A stretch of DNA of 64,000 bases from NCBI GenBank assembly GCA_021234155.1, contig JAJEKV010000017.1:8497525-8561524 (forward strand), in the 5' to 3' direction. Positions 11,994-24,097 of the stretch are shown piece by piece; positions within the stretch are counted from its first letter, which is position 1, and each line of letters starts with the position of its first letter. The DNA comes from Isoetes taiwanensis (taxonomy: Eukaryota; Streptophyta; Lycopodiopsida; Isoetales; Isoetaceae). The notes beneath the pieces are model-generated. The model was not told the DNA's origin and searched no databases. It saw only the letters and a program-made list of their open reading frames with translations. The position numbers and the translations under genes were made by a program.

Positions 11994-14589
11994 AGAGACA
12001 CAAGAGGTCAATCAAGCAACGGAAAAGAAAAGAAGAAAGGAGAGAAGACCCCTTGAAGATCATTCCATGGTATGTAACTACTTGTGATCTTGGCATCTTT
12101 GGCATTTAGACTCACTTCTCACATTCTCTATGCACTCCACCATCCTAAAACACCATTGAACTTCGACTCCATGCACATAACGCCTTCCAAAGTCAAACTT
12201 GACTTTGAAAATTCTTTCTAGTCAAAACACACCTTCTTGGAATATTCATTTGCTATGCACCACTTACAACAACTTATCATCATCCATAAGTTCAAAATGT
12301 CACTTGACTTGGTCATGCTCTTGTTCAAAAGTCAACATCTCATGCAACTTGGTCAAAGAAAAAAGAAAGTTGCAAAAATCCCCTAAGGGAAATGTCCAAA
12401 ACTCAAGTGTGCCCTAGGGGATGCTAAAAAGTTGCATTTTAAAAAGTGGCTTATGAAAAAAGCGTTTTATGGGCCAAGTCACCTTGCACTTCACTCCATG
12501 TGCCAAGTCATCATACACATCATCATTCTAGCCATGCCATGTCATATTTCCATATTCAAAATCGAGATCTACATTAAAGCATCAAACTAGCACCCATTGT
12601 TGCCACATCATCATTGCCACCTCATCACTATCCACTTGTCACACACATCATCTCCACATCATCTACAATTTTGACTAGAAAGAATTTTCCTAGCTCAAGT
12701 TGGCAGACACGTCATCATCACCATTTGCCATGTCATACTCACCTAGCCTTGTCACCACTTCCATATGCCACATCATCCACTCAAGCTCATTTTTTTGCCA
12801 AACTCAAAAGTGCTCCATTGCAAGAAAAGATTCCAGAATCTTCTAGAGTGCAAAAAAAGATTCCCATAGGAAAAAACAAAATTGAAAAAAGGTTTTATTT
12901 TGGGCATTATATTTGCTTCCTAGGGAATCGTGTCATAGACCTTGGGGTGCAAAAAATTTTCCTATCTACACCCCCAAACTCTATTTTCTCCCCAATCCCC
13001 CATGCCACGTGGAACATCCCGGGCGCAGTGGGGCGGTTGAGGTACCGAATCCCACGCGGATATTGCACGCTATTATTATAAATAACTAATTTGTTTTTGT
13101 TATATACCTTGGGCCGCCCAGCCTAAAAATGTGTCTGTGGGATATTTCACCGTGTTTTCAATGAACCCTAAAGCCCTCGAACGCCAAGATCCACCTAATC
13201 CGGCCTAACTAACTGATCAATCATGAACCAAACCTGCCGGATTATCATGTTTGATGCCAAGAATTCCAATATCAGCTAAAAGACAGAGAATTAATGCGAA
13301 TTGATCAAGAACTCGACAAAACAGAGCATCTACAAAACGGGCTTTTGAACAGAAAGAAAAATCGAGGGCTTTGAGGCAAAGAAGAGATTCCTGGCTTTGA
13401 AGAAGAACCGGTTTGATCATCCTGAGCTTGATCCCGACCTCCAATGTTTACCTGCGGATCCGGATTATTGACTAAATTCTCTAGATTGATTGAATGTTCG
13501 CCTTTATTTGATCCCCGCTACCAAGACCTTGAGCTTGGGATATATGTTGTTATCTTCTGAGTGTTTGATTCAATTGAAAATCCGACTCTTGTTGTGAAGT
13601 GTTCATCTCACATTGAGTCACATTACCAAAAAATAATAGTTATTAGAGGTCCTCTGTAGTACTTCATTCCAATCGCCAAATATTGTCAGTATGCCCAGTT
13701 AGTACACCTTTAGAGAAGGCAAAAACTAAGCTATTATCAATCCAAATCATCAATACAATGTTAAGTTGGCAAGTTTGAGTCTAGTAGTAATTGGCATTAG
13801 GCATTTGAGCACATGAATGCATTTCTGAGAGTATTGGTGTTGCTAAGTAACATATGTTGAGCATAGAGCATCGTGCAAGCGCAGCATTCTTTTTCTTAAA
13901 AGCACTCGCTTTTAGAATTGTTTATCCCTTGCAGCCTACAAAAAAAAAAAAAAAAAAAAAAAAAGCATCAAAAAAGAGAAAATTAGAGTCCCATTTGCAA
14001 AAAAAAGTCTTGGCCCTTAGTGTGCAGACATTCCCAAGAAGAGTGAAGTTTGCAAAACAAGAAAATTCATTGTCAGCATCGAGATCATAATTCAAGCTCT
14101 CTGCCAGGGATATTGACCTAAAATTGACTGGGTCAGGAGTTGGAATTTGGCCTATCTAATCCTATCAGACCTGTCTAGACTTTTGCAGCCTGTCAGATAG
14201 AAGTGTTGAGCACATTTGGGAATAAAAATCATGCCCAAAACTTGAATGGTGTGCACGAGATTTTATTTTGAAGCAGACTTTTTAGCCTTCAGGGAAAGAT
14301 GTTCCCAGCAATCTTTTGAGCATTATTTCTGGAATCTTTATACTCAGAGTGGTTGCCTCAAGCAACCTGGAGGTTCTAAACCACTGAGGTTGAAGGTTTT
14401 GCCAAGAATACCTTCAACAAATTCGCATTTAATTAAAGTGGGTCAGATCTCGACGTTTGGAACTCAGACTGAAAATAGAACTCATACTAAAGAAAAAGAA
14501 ATTGAATTGAATGCTTGAATAGAATTACACATCACACACCAAGAACGGGGTCACCTGTTTTCCTCATAAATTTTACAAGCTTCTCAATA
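11994..14589. other. No gene recognised; AT-rich intergenic sequence
   Basis: There are no recognisable domains. From about 12,480 to 12,800 the sequence is rich in catcat/cacatcatc-like words, which creates a low-complexity ORF at 12,614-13,081 that I do not believe codes. The stretch 13,130-13,560 has weakly protein-like fragments broken by many stops. The interval also contains a 25-base A run at 13,940. Confidence 0.5.
13940..13964 (+). repeat. A(25) homopolymer
   Basis: An uninterrupted run of 25 A, possibly the tail of an old retroposed sequence on the plus strand. No element body is recognisable upstream. Confidence 0.6.
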
Positions 14590-17500
14590 TTATCTACCCT
14601 CATACAGTGCTATAGCATGGAGGTTGCTCATGGCTTTGTCCATCTTCCTTTTTGGAATCTTGTGTGTCTTGTCCTTTGAAATGTGACAAGTTGGATATGA
14701 CCATACCACACACTCCACCAATTCCCTCCTTTGAGGATCGGCATGATTTTCCCTCCAGTTCTTCTCCCGGCAATCGGTGTATTGCTCCTTCAAGTTTCCC
14801 TTCTTGTGTCTTCCAATGGGCTCCCAATATTGAATTTAGAATCCAGGACGCAACTCATCTCCATCAGCCATGCTGGTGGTAACATCAGAGAGTGCCACCC
14901 CTAACCATATTGGACAATCCTCATCGTCAGGCCTTATTAGCACAAATTATCCTTCCTTGATGTCCTCAAAAGGATCCCACTCAGGAAGATCAAACCACTT
15001 CGACTTTGAGGCCTTGCTTCCCACAAACCACTTGGAGCCATTGTTAGGATCCAAGTCAACTTTCTTAGATGTGCTTGCTCCATGAGAGCCCTCCCATCTG
15101 GACTCAGGTAAGAACCCAACTCTCAGCTCCCCTCCGCATGGTTGTTCTGTTTCTAAGCATGTCACAACTTTCTCCCAATAATTGATTAGAGAGTCCATGT
15201 GATTTTTCTTCAGGGTGGAGGTGTGCTTTCCATTTCGAACATCATCCTAGTGCGTTATATAATCCTTGATGCCCTTCATTAGTTGGTTAGAGTCTTTAAC
15301 AATCTTGAAGGAAGGAAGTGGTTTTGGCTACCCTCTAGGAATAATAACCTCACCTGTAGCCCTCCTTTGCCACAATTCGATTCCTTGTACAGGCATCCAC
15401 AACTTGTCACCTGGGTGAAAGCATGTTAGGGCCTACATAAAAAATTACCAAAAAGGTACTTTTCTGTGTACTTCTGTGCAAGTACATAATTGTATTTTAA
15501 AGTACCTAGACTACAAGATTGACTAAAAGAAATTATGTTAGGTTCAAGAGTAGTAGTACATACATGTTGTAAGGTACTTTGTGATGTCAAGAAGATGTTA
15601 AGAACTCAAATATATCATCATCTTTGACTACCCAGAGTATTTTCCAGGTAGTTTCCAAAACATGTAGGCCCTAACATGCTCTTACCCACCTGGTCTCCAC
15701 TTATATTGCATGATCGGTATTCCATCCCTAACCCAAAACTTGAACTGAAGTGGCTTTGTGTGTCCTGTCAACTGATCCTTACCATCTAGCAAGTATCTCT
15801 CGACAAATGATTTCCAATCTGCAACCTCATCCATCAAGAAAGCCATTGGGTTGGGGTCAATGCAGCTCTCAAACACATCCATTAGTTCAGGAAGACTAGT
15901 CACGCTTTCTCTCTTGATCTTGGTAGAGAAAGTCCCGAAGAATGCATCTATATCATCATGCGTATGCCCAACCATCATGAACCCCACCTTCACAATCTTG
16001 AATACTCCCACTGCTGTCAAGTATGACATTGCCCCAAACATCCATCTATTCTTGTTTTCTTTCCAATAGTTGTCCAATTGAACACATAGCTCCTCTGGCA
16101 GTTGTTTTTCAAGTAAGGGGAAGTCATCCCAAGTCCTCCTTGTTTCTTTCGACACCTTGGATGTGAGCTCCTTTATCTGCCTTTGGTAACAGAGCAGTTG
16201 ACATCCATCAAAGCCCCAAAAATGGGGGGCTGATGGAGAATACCGCATGCCTTCTATCGATCCTCTCTCTAGTGTTCTCAAGCACTTGAATATAGAACTC
16301 ACATAGAAATTTGGATCATTCCTCCATAGATCAAGCACAAAATGACCATAGGTGCCAGTTCCATGCCCATGTGTCAAGACACCTGCCAGACTTACCTTCA
16401 TCTGAAAAGCGTTTTGACAACGCTTGGGCAAAGGATCTAGCTTTGGCAAGAAAGTCTTGTGTTGATCCATCTTATCATGAATTATACACAAAATCTGTCA
16501 AACTGCATCTCGAAAAATGTTCTCCACTGCCAATACAGCTGTCGACATGATATTTGATCCCTTTGGTGATCTGCAAATTGCTCCCTGATTGCCATTCTTT
16601 CTTTATCTATTGCAGTTGATGCAAGTCTTCAATTGAATGCAAGTATTTCACTTTCAGAATGGCATGTGTTGCAAGACACACACGTCTAAGAAGTGAGTTT
16701 TTCATAACTTGCTGAAATGTGATTGAGAAAGAGGCCGACCTCCAGTAGTTTCTGGAATGGAGTTGACCTCTTTCAGGCAACTCTTTCTGGATGTAATGTT
16801 GTGGCAACACCCTTTGAACCACTCGTACACCGTGCTCGTTCACCTTCGACTTATGCGGCATAGATTGAGACATGTATCTCACAAAGCTCTCGAAGACTGC
16901 AATGGCCTTCAAAGTGTTTGCTCTAGGTTTCAAAGTCAATGCATTGCCATGCTGGAACAACCTGTGCCCTTTCCTGACCTGCTCCCAGTATCTGTAAAAT
17001 GAAGTCTTGAATGCTCTCATACATACCTTCTGGCCCCTCAACTGATAAAGTAATATTCCTGTGTTTTCATCATAGCAGGATTTTCTATATAAGGAGTAGA
17101 CGAAATTAATCCTGTCTCTCTGAAGCTGTCCAATGTATTGGGACCTTATATCCACAAGGTCATCCACACTATACTGGATTGTGCAATCTAGAATGCAACA
17201 CTCTTGTCCTCTAATTGCTTCTAGGTTTTCTTTGCTTGGTGACATACTTTCCATCCTTTGTAAATATCTATCACTTCTAGCCCTCTTGGGCACCCTTGAC
17301 AGTCTTTTATGAAAAATGTACTGCCCCTTCCTTGTGATCAAAGGATGCTCATCCACTACCAAATCTTCCACATTGCCTGGCTGGGCCTTGGGGTATCTAC
17401 TTCAGTTGGGGCTTCTAGGTTCTCACCATTCTTGTGTGTAATATGTCTAATTGGCCATCTTAACTGAGTTTGAGACTTCAACAAGCCAGAGCATACAATG

Positions 17501-17745
17501 CAGTCACTAGAGCTCCCCTGGGACATGATTGTATCAACTTGGATAAGAAGCTTCCCAATGCCAACACCAAGATGATCATCTCCCAGCCTTTCATCATTGA
17601 CACTATCAGATGGATCCACTGCAGTTATGATGCCCTCTGCAAAGACCGGCCCGTTGCATGGGTGCAACAATAAGCAATCCATCTTCCTCCATTGGAGCCT
17701 AGGGCAATGTCCTGTGCTGGGCTTCCTTGGCTCCATTCTGTTCAT
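14590..17745 (-). pseudogene. DUF7869-type transposase-like protein, decayed and interrupted
   Basis: Consecutive minus-strand fragments form one protein read leftwards. 17,745-17,356 is an N-terminal part with a GIITAVDPSD segment. 17,371-16,607 has the family-like FVYSLYRK...VCMRAFKTSFYRYWEQVRKGH region. 16,491-15,688 has the core with KMDQHKTFLP, LTHGHGTGTYG and the hallmark VGHTHDDIDAFFGTFSTK. After a MITE (15,413-15,687) the frame resumes as WRPGDKLWMPVQ, and the C-terminal region runs through 15,198-14,947 to a stop at 14,590. DUF7869 proteins are a large, poorly studied family with a putative RNase H-like nuclease fold, common in eukaryotic transposons. At least one frameshift (near 16,500), in-frame stops (near 16,605 and 15,317) and the MITE show it is dead. 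The family call rests on remembered motifs and is moderate. No terminal repeats of the parent element were found. Confidence 0.6.
15413..15687. mobile_element. MITE, copy 1 (275 bp, inserted in transposase relic)
   Basis: It opens GGGTGAAAGCATGTTAGGG and closes with the near-perfect inverted copy ending CCTAACATGCTCTTACCC. It is flanked by the 4-bp direct repeat ACCT (15,409-15,412 and 15,688-15,691). Removing it and one ACCT restores a continuous transposase frame across the site, which proves insertion. It has no coding capacity. A second family member lies at 59,467-59,747. A 4-bp target duplication excludes most common plant superfamilies (TA, 3, 8 or 9 bp) and would fit Sola-like or Academ-like elements, but I cannot assign it. 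Confidence 0.9.
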
Positions 17746-17764
17746 CTCACATGCTCCCTAAATG

Positions 17765-17975
17765 AAAGAGCACACATTATAACCATATAACCATGAACAC
17801 TACCATACAATAAACAATAAAATATAAACATATAACCATATAACCAACTATCATAACCATATAACCAATTATCATAACATTAAAACCATAATCATTAAAA
17901 CCATAACATTAAAACTATAAAATATTAAAACTATATCATTAAAACCATTGAATATATAAAACATTTCAACATTAA
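17765..17975. repeat. AT-rich low-complexity repeat (ataaccat / attaaaaccat words)
   Basis: Degenerate tandem words such as ATAACCATATAACC, then ATTAAAACCATA, fill about 210 bp upstream of the transposase relic. It has the look of a slippage-generated microsatellite. Confidence 0.8.
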
Positions 17976-18455
17976 ATATATTCTTATGGCCATGTGGCAT
18001 TTCCTCAGCAGCTGCTGACGTGGCCACGTCAGTTGTGCGCACACCCACGTCACGCATGACATGGCATGCACGTGCCAGACATTCATTAAAGCACTTTTTC
18101 AAGGTTCGAGGGTGCAACCAGAAATAACTGCACTCTCTTCCCCTTCCTCGACCCCGACCGATTCAATCCTTTGTTTCTTCAGTCCTTTCTTTCTTCCGTC
18201 CTTTGTTTCTTCTATTCCTGCTAGGCGATCGACCGACGAACAGCCTAGCGACTTAATCTTATGACAGTTGCCTGATCGACGGATCGTGACGCATTCAGCG
18301 CAGAAGTTTTCGCGCCGAATTGAGTCCTCCAAAGGTTGCTATTGTCTAAGAAGAAAGTGAGGTTTTTTTTAATAAGTTTTTAGCACTATTTTTACAACTG
18401 TTCTTGTTATTTCTGTATGCTTTACTGTAATCTTACTTATTCCTTTCTCTTATAG

Positions 18456-18767
18456 TATTTAGAGGATCTTACTATCCTCGGATACAACCAGCACGACAAA
18501 CCCCTATTCTCGATTTGCAAGTGCCTGTGTAAGCAAGGAATCAGACATGGAAGCTACGTCTTCTTCCAACAAATTTGCCAGGTACGTTCTTTCCTTATCT
18601 TGTTTTATTCAGGTCGTGTGAGGACCAGGATTATTGTTTTTTTTTTTTTTTTTGATGCCAGTTCCATATTCTTTGTTTGTATTATTTAATTGAATGCTTC
18701 ACTGTTGCCACTTAATCATAACTACGAATAGGGACAAGCAATCGAAATGGGAATCCTCCAAAGACAG
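18456..18767 (+). other. Possible 5' exons of a plus-strand gene
   Basis: A polypyrimidine tract ending TTATAG precedes a possible exon 18,456-18,581 with an ATG at 18,547 (MEATSSSNKFA) and a donor AG|GTACGT. A second possible exon, 18,732-18,767, lies between AATAG and a donor AG|GTGATA and keeps the frame open (RDKQSKWESSKD). These may be the start of the unknown plus-strand gene whose main exons begin near 21.1 kb, but phase with the next exon candidate is not clean. Splice signals are common by chance, so this is only a suggestion. Confidence 0.25.
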
Positions 18768-18869
18768 GTGATAGAAGGAAAAAAATAGCAGAGCAAACAT
18801 GTACGCAATGGAAACAACTATGAATGTTTCATTGCACAGAGTATTTCAGGAAAGGTGCAGTCTACACCC

Positions 18870-20460
18870 TGCAATCTCGACTCGCGAGTCGAGAATGCCT
18901 CAAACCAGCCAACACTCCTATTACAGACTCGACATTCTCGACCAGCGAGTCAAGAATGCCTCAGCCAGCCAACACTTCTATTCTCGAGTCGAGAATGTCT
19001 CATCCAGCAAACTAGTGTACGCCCCCTGTTCTCGAACGCGAGTCGAGAATGCGGCCATCCAGATTGGATCCCTCTACTCCAAAGCCTTTGAGGATAGGGG
19101 CTCAGTCTCGGTGGTCACATACTAGACGCGCGAGTCGAGAGGACCATAAGGAGGACTGGCATTCTTCATTGTCGAGTCGCAGGCGCCTCGACCCAGTCAG
19201 AGCCACTCTCCTTCGTACCATCTTCCTCGAATATTGCGAAGGGAAGGGGCTCGGACTGGGTGGAGGCCTCTGCGACTCACAAAGGAATGCATTTGAACTG
19301 CATCCCTAAGTAGTGATGGGGGCTTTCTCGACTCATGAGTCGAGAAGGCCCTTATCCCACATCCGCCCTTGACCTGTATCCATGCTAGTGCATTCTCTAG
19401 TGTCAAGTCACAGGTGCCTCTACCCAGTCAGAGCCACTCTCCTTCGAACCATCTTCCTCGAATATTGTGAAGGGGAGGAGCTCGGACTGGGTGGAGGCCT
19501 CTGCGACTAACCACAGGGGAATGCATTTGATCCCTAAGGAGCGTTGGGGGCTTTCTTGACTCGCGAGTTGAGAAGGCCCTTGAGTCTTACACACAACAAT
19601 ACAGACTCCTTATCCCACATCCGCCCTTGACCTGTCCAAGCTCTAGTGCATTCTCCAGTGTCATGTCGCAGGTGCCTCTACCCAGTTAGAGTCACTCTTC
19701 TTCGAACGATATTCCTCGAATATTGCGAAGGGGAGGGGCTCGGACTGGGTGGAGGCCTCTGCGACTAACCACAGGGAAATGCATTTGAACTGCATCCCTA
19801 AGGAGCGCTGGGGGCTTTCTCGTCTCGGGAGTCGAAAAGACCCTCGAGGCTTACACAGAGCTAGAATCTTACACACAGAAGGCCCTCCAGCAGTTACTCT
19901 GATTTATTGCTTCCTTGCTGAGCATCTCTCAACTCAGAGAGCGCCTCGACGCTGAAATATGCTCAACAAGGAAACAATAAATCGGTCGAGCATTCGAGCA
20001 GTTCCATGATCTAAACAGGTCTAGCATGCTAACAGAGACTCGGACTGGGTGGAGCCCTTTGCTTCTAAATACAAGGGAATGCATTCCAACCAAAACTACG
20101 GACACATGGAGCTGTTCACGAGTTACTCCGATTTCTTGCTTCCTTGCTGAGCATCTCTCAACCAGAGAGTGTCTCGATGCTGAGATATGCTCAACAAGGA
20201 AACAATAAATTGGTCGCAGTTCCATGATCTAAATAGGTCTAGCATGCCTAACAGAGACTCGGACGGGGTGGAGCCCTTTGCTTCTAAACACAGGGGAATG
20301 CATTCCAAAAAAACTACGGACACATAGAGTTGTTCACGAGTTACAACGATTTGTTGCTCCCTTGCTCAGCATCTCTCAACCCAGAGAGTGTCTCTACGCT
20401 GAAATATGCTCAACAAGGAAACAACCGATCGATTGAGCTTTCGAGCAGTTTGACATTCTG
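18870..20460. repeat. Palindrome-rich degenerate tandem repeat array
   Basis: Many copies, perfect or decayed, of the palindrome CTCGACTCGCGAGTCGAG occur from about 18,875 to 19,570. From 19,200 onward a unit containing tcggactgggtggaggcc and aatgcattt recurs at about 19,251, 19,482, 19,740, 20,040 and 20,259, giving spacings of roughly 220-300 bp. In the right half a further palindromic word (gctgagatatgctcaacaag) appears around 19,950, 20,180 and 20,400. Short ORFs in either strand here are by-products of the repeats. The same palindrome family fills the intron at 22,415-22,896. Confidence 0.8.
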
Positions 20461-20528
20461 AACAAGTCTAACATGCCTAACTGGATCTCTGAAACAAGCA
20501 TCCTACTAAAACAGTGGTAAACACTCAC

Positions 20529-20672
20529 GTCTTCTCGCAAGCACTCTTTGGCCCATTGTATCACAGATCCCACAACCTCTCCTAGAGTCTTTGCTTCTTC
20601 TGTCGGCCTCATCAACAAGGCGGCCTGACCAAAAACTTTTGTCAAAGCGATTCTTATGTATCCCTTCTCCAT
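20529..20672 (-). CDS. Possible first coding exon of an unknown minus-strand gene
   Basis: Read leftwards, an ATG at 20,672 opens 48 codons (MEKGYIRIALTKVFGQAALL..., with an amphipathic helix-like VVGSVIQWAKECLRED end). It stops exactly at a strong consensus 5' splice site, GTGAGT (20,528-20,523). The sequence beyond is the palindromic repeat array, which would be the first intron. No following exon was found and I do not recognise the protein. The exon is not repeated in the second duplicated copy, because the duplication begins at 21,733. Confidence 0.35.
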
Positions 20673-21072
20673 GGCTAGTGTAGAGTGCCCGTGTCCTCTA
20701 GCTCATATCTTCGTCCCATTTACATCGATTAAATCATCTAGTTTCAATAAAACACTCAGTTAGAATGAGTCACATATTAAACCGTTGTGAGGAGCTTACA
20801 TCGTCCTGGCGCCATGATGAGTAGTTCGGAATCTCTCTCGTCCTCCGGCTGCTAAGACCCGATAAAACTATGCGCCTGATAAACTCCACTGTGCTCGATA
20901 CACTTACTCCCTCGAAATATAAAATTTCAAATTAGTGTTTGGGCGGGGTAAAGATGGTCGTGTTGTACCCTTAGCCCGCTTTTTTTCCTTGAATGATTGT
21001 ATGTCCTTTGAATGATTGTATGTCCTTAATTTCAAATTTAAGAACACGCCGGTACCTGTCTTTTACATGCAG

Positions 21073-21220
21073 TCCCAAAATCACAAAGTCCCAGAAGAGA
21101 CTAAGTTTAGAAGTGAGCTCAAGCAGCGGGATCAAGACATGACAACTCCAATGAAGAAGTGGGGCACCAGATCAGAGCCGGGTTTTAGTGGAACGAAGAA
21201 AAGAAAGAGTATGCCTCCCG
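21073..21220 (+). other. Possible internal exon (SQNHKVPEETKF...)
   Basis: This open stretch lies between TTTTACATGCAG and a consensus donor G|GTAAGC. One frame reads through as a basic, lysine-rich segment ending SGTKKRKSMPPG, with a nuclear-signal-like KKRK. It lies just upstream of the main part of the unknown plus-strand gene and is probably part of it. Confidence 0.35.
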
Positions 21221-21390
21221 GTAAGCTCTCAATTTTGATACGATTCATCTACCTGTTCTGACGATATTTTAGCCTTGTAGCATTTACGGCAGAGACACTC
21301 GTCATCACTGGTAGAACTCTATTTTTCGTCCTCGAAGGATTGGAGACAGAGCTGCTGGAAACCCCCACGGATTGCTGGTAGTATGTCGAA

Positions 21391-22414
21391 GTGACATCAT
21401 GTGGGAAGGAGAAAGATCTTTTTCTTTGGCAAAGGAATAAAAAAAGTTCCGACAGCAAATATAAGAAAGTCGGTGTGGTCCTCTCCGTTGCTGCCCCACA
21501 TTCAAAACATCTTACTTTGTTTGTGGAAGATTGCTTGAAGGATAAATTTTACCACATCAAGAAATTGTCTCTCCAATTATGCTTCCACATCAATGAGCAA
21601 GGTCAAGGGGACTGACAAAAGGCCTGCGCCTCTAAATTGCCAGAACTTGGGCTGGAAGGATTTGGAAGGGATGAAGGAGGCCGGAACGCTCACATCAAGG
21701 GAGCTCGGAATGGAGATTTCTAGGGTGAGAGAAAAGCTTTTTAACACAAGGAACTTCACGTCTAACGTGCTTAAGACTTTAAAGCACTCTACAGTTACGA
21801 AGGATGTTGTTGAGAAGGAGAAAGCTCCAAAGAAGAGTGCAAGTGTGGAAACTGAAAGCAATCCAGATGATTCAGATGCAGAGGATGACGAAATGGTTGA
21901 TTCCCAGTTCTTGGATCCAGATGACCAAATAAAGAAGTCGCAGAGGGGTGCCCAAAAGATAGAGCGCCTTATGCAGTTTTATCCACTGGGGATTGACCAC
22001 AAGTTGCTGCTGGACATAAGATGGTTGAAGGTTTGCACTGGCGATGCGGTCCTCTTCAACCACAAGGAATTTAATTCAGCTCATATGCTGGAGATTCTAA
22101 ACCTCATGGTGTGTCAGCCTGTTGCGGATCCAATGCCTGTGGACGTTATACCATTCAGCAGAGCTACTGGTGAATTATTCAGGTGGAGCACTGAGGAAGA
22201 CATGAGGCGCAAAGATGTGAGATTCTGGGTTGTGGATGGTCAAGATTCGAGGACAAAGATAAGTATTGCGCATGTAAAAGGAGGTCCCACAGAGGATTAA
22301 GGATCGGTATTCCAAACGGGAGTGCAGAGTTCTCTCAGCCGACACACCACTCACCGAGCTCGCTAGCATTAGCCATTGTCAGAATATAATAGCAGCAAGT
22401 GCCAGTTATATAAG
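21391..22414 (+). pseudogene. Unknown gene with DGQHS motif, 5' part (first copy)
   Basis: Two overlapping frames (21,391-21,615 and 21,593-22,300) appear to belong to one protein with a frameshift between them near 21,600. The second frame holds an acidic linker (DDSDAEDDEMVD), then the conserved-looking section FYPLGIDHKLLLDIRWLKV, VIPFSRATGELFRW and DVRFWVVDGQ. It ends in a frame that the second copy (33,405-34,054) carries on through DGQHS. I do not recognise the family. The D-G-Q-H motif after a hydrophobic strand recalls ParB/DGQHR-type domains, but this is a motif resemblance only. A 482-bp intron follows. Confidence 0.4.
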
Positions 22415-22896
22415 GTATATTAATGTCCTTGCATTGTATTTATTCTCGACTCAAGCGAGTCGAGAATACCCCAAATTTGTAATTTATCGCTATATAGAGG
22501 TTTCCTTCTACTTGAGGACTTTCTTGACTCGACTCGAGAAAGGCCCCAAGATCCTCTGCTTTCTATCTTCCTCCGAGTATTCTCGACCGAGAATATCCAC
22601 AATTTGGAATTTACTACTATACGGGAGGCCTCAATCCATTTTGAGGCCCTTCTCGACAAGAGACGAGAAGGGTCCCACACCCTCTTTTTTTAGTCTTTTT
22701 CTGGGTATTATCGGCTCACGAGTCGAAAATACACAGAATTTATAACTTCCTGCTTCACAGAGGGTATGCTTCCTTGTAATGGGACTTCCTTGTAATGGGG
22801 ATTTTCTCGACTTCATGAGTCGTGAGATAGCCCCAAACCCTCTCAGATGTTCTACTCCCATGTATGTTCTGACATAGTTTCATTTATTCATTGCAG
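22415..22896 (+). other. Intron with palindromic repeats (first copy)
   Basis: It is bounded by ATAAG|GTATAT and TTCATTGCAG|CATG. The flanking exons join as AG+C and keep the frame (Y-I-S-M-Y-P-D). It contains five to six decayed copies of CTCGACTCGCGAGTCGAG-type palindromes spaced about 60-80 bp apart. The equivalent intron in the right copy is 34,055-34,531. Confidence 0.6.
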
Positions 22897-24025
22897 CATG
22901 TATCCTGACCAGATCATACAGGCACGACAACAATGGAAGGCATTGGGTTGTCCTCAGCGGCCTAAGGAAAACAGAGCTCCCTCAGACAAGTAAAAGACCT
23001 TCGAGAAACTATGCAGATATGTTCTTCTGAAAGGCCAGGAAGATAATGATGGGGATGATGAAGATGAGAAAAAGAAGAGAACACCAAGAAAGGGCAGGGA
23101 ATCTCTATCTGACCAATATGATCTCATTCTCAGCAGTGAGGCAGTCTGGCTAAAATGGACTGAAATCTGGGCTCTCTGGACAAGAGGCAAGCTTAAGGAC
23201 AGCAATTGAGAATTGCCAACTAGGCCAGACCCAAAGTTGTTCGACAAGCAGTTCATGAAACAGATACAGGGCTTGACGGACAAAGAAATACAGGGCAAAA
23301 TCCTGGATGGGACAATCCTGCTAAGGAAGACTAGGAGTTCAAAAATGCAGGACGCAAAGGATTATGCCACAGTCCTAAAGAGACGGCGTGCGTTGAAAGA
23401 AGGCATCACAGAATTCTGCAATGTTGCATCTAATGCATGCCATGATTTTGATTACTATAAGGAGAAGGCGATGCTTGATGAGGATGACATGAAGGAGTTG
23501 AACCGGCTATATCAACCCTACATAACACGAAGCTTAAACGTAACGTCAAAACTACCCCCTTTCCTGAACGTGCTATGGCACTTTGGAAGCGGAAGCTTGG
23601 ATTCGGGGTGGTGACATTTAAGACAGATGATAGCTCTACTCCCTTCTTGGTAACCTTGGGTCACAAGGGGTTCGGTGGTCTAGAACCGGTAGCTGGACCT
23701 GTGGCACTATTTGCCATGAATATGATCGAAGACCCCACCCTATTTTATGAAAAAGCTGATATTGAGCAGTGGTATAAGACGTGTCTGGACATGACCGAGC
23801 TAGATACTTTCAATTTCCTTGTCTTTTGCATGCCGGCAATCGATTAACCGTTAGGTCACAAAGGTTTATGGATATTAATTTCAGCAACCAGTGTCTTGTA
23901 TTCCATATACGAAGTTGGAACATAAGTGCATTCTATTCGCCAAAGGCACCAAGTTTTGCCAACATAATTTTGGTTCTGGTTTCAAGGTCGAATGCGACTT
24001 GGACAAGTGGGTGGTCAACCAATAA
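22897..24025 (+). pseudogene. Unknown gene with DGQHS motif, 3' part (first copy)
   Basis: The exon opens MYPDQIIQARQQWKALGCPQ, continues through KTFEKLCRYVLLKGQE, an acidic-basic patch (DNDGDDEDEKKKR), WLKWTEIWALWTRGKL and RPDPKLFDKQF, and reaches a C-terminal part with VTFKTDDSSTPFLVTLGHKGFGG and ADIEQWYKTCLDM. In-frame stops shared with the other copy (TAA after APSDK, TGA after KDSN) make it a likely pseudogene. Further breaks unique to this copy (for example near 23,830) look like sequence errors. The family is not recognised. Its 3' end lies tail-to-tail with the H3-tail ORF. Confidence 0.4.
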
Positions 24026-24097
24026 TTCAAGGCCATATTCGCTCGCGGTGATCTCTCACATTTTCATCCTCCGCTTCCCCAACCGGAGTGCACCTCC

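Noticed and set aside
12614-13081. 155-residue ORF rich in H, S and P
   Set aside because: It is produced by catcat/cacatcatc low-complexity sequence and shows no domain.
18799-20323. Several short ORFs on both strands in the repeat array
   Set aside because: They follow the repeat unit, overlap on both strands and lack conserved frames between units.
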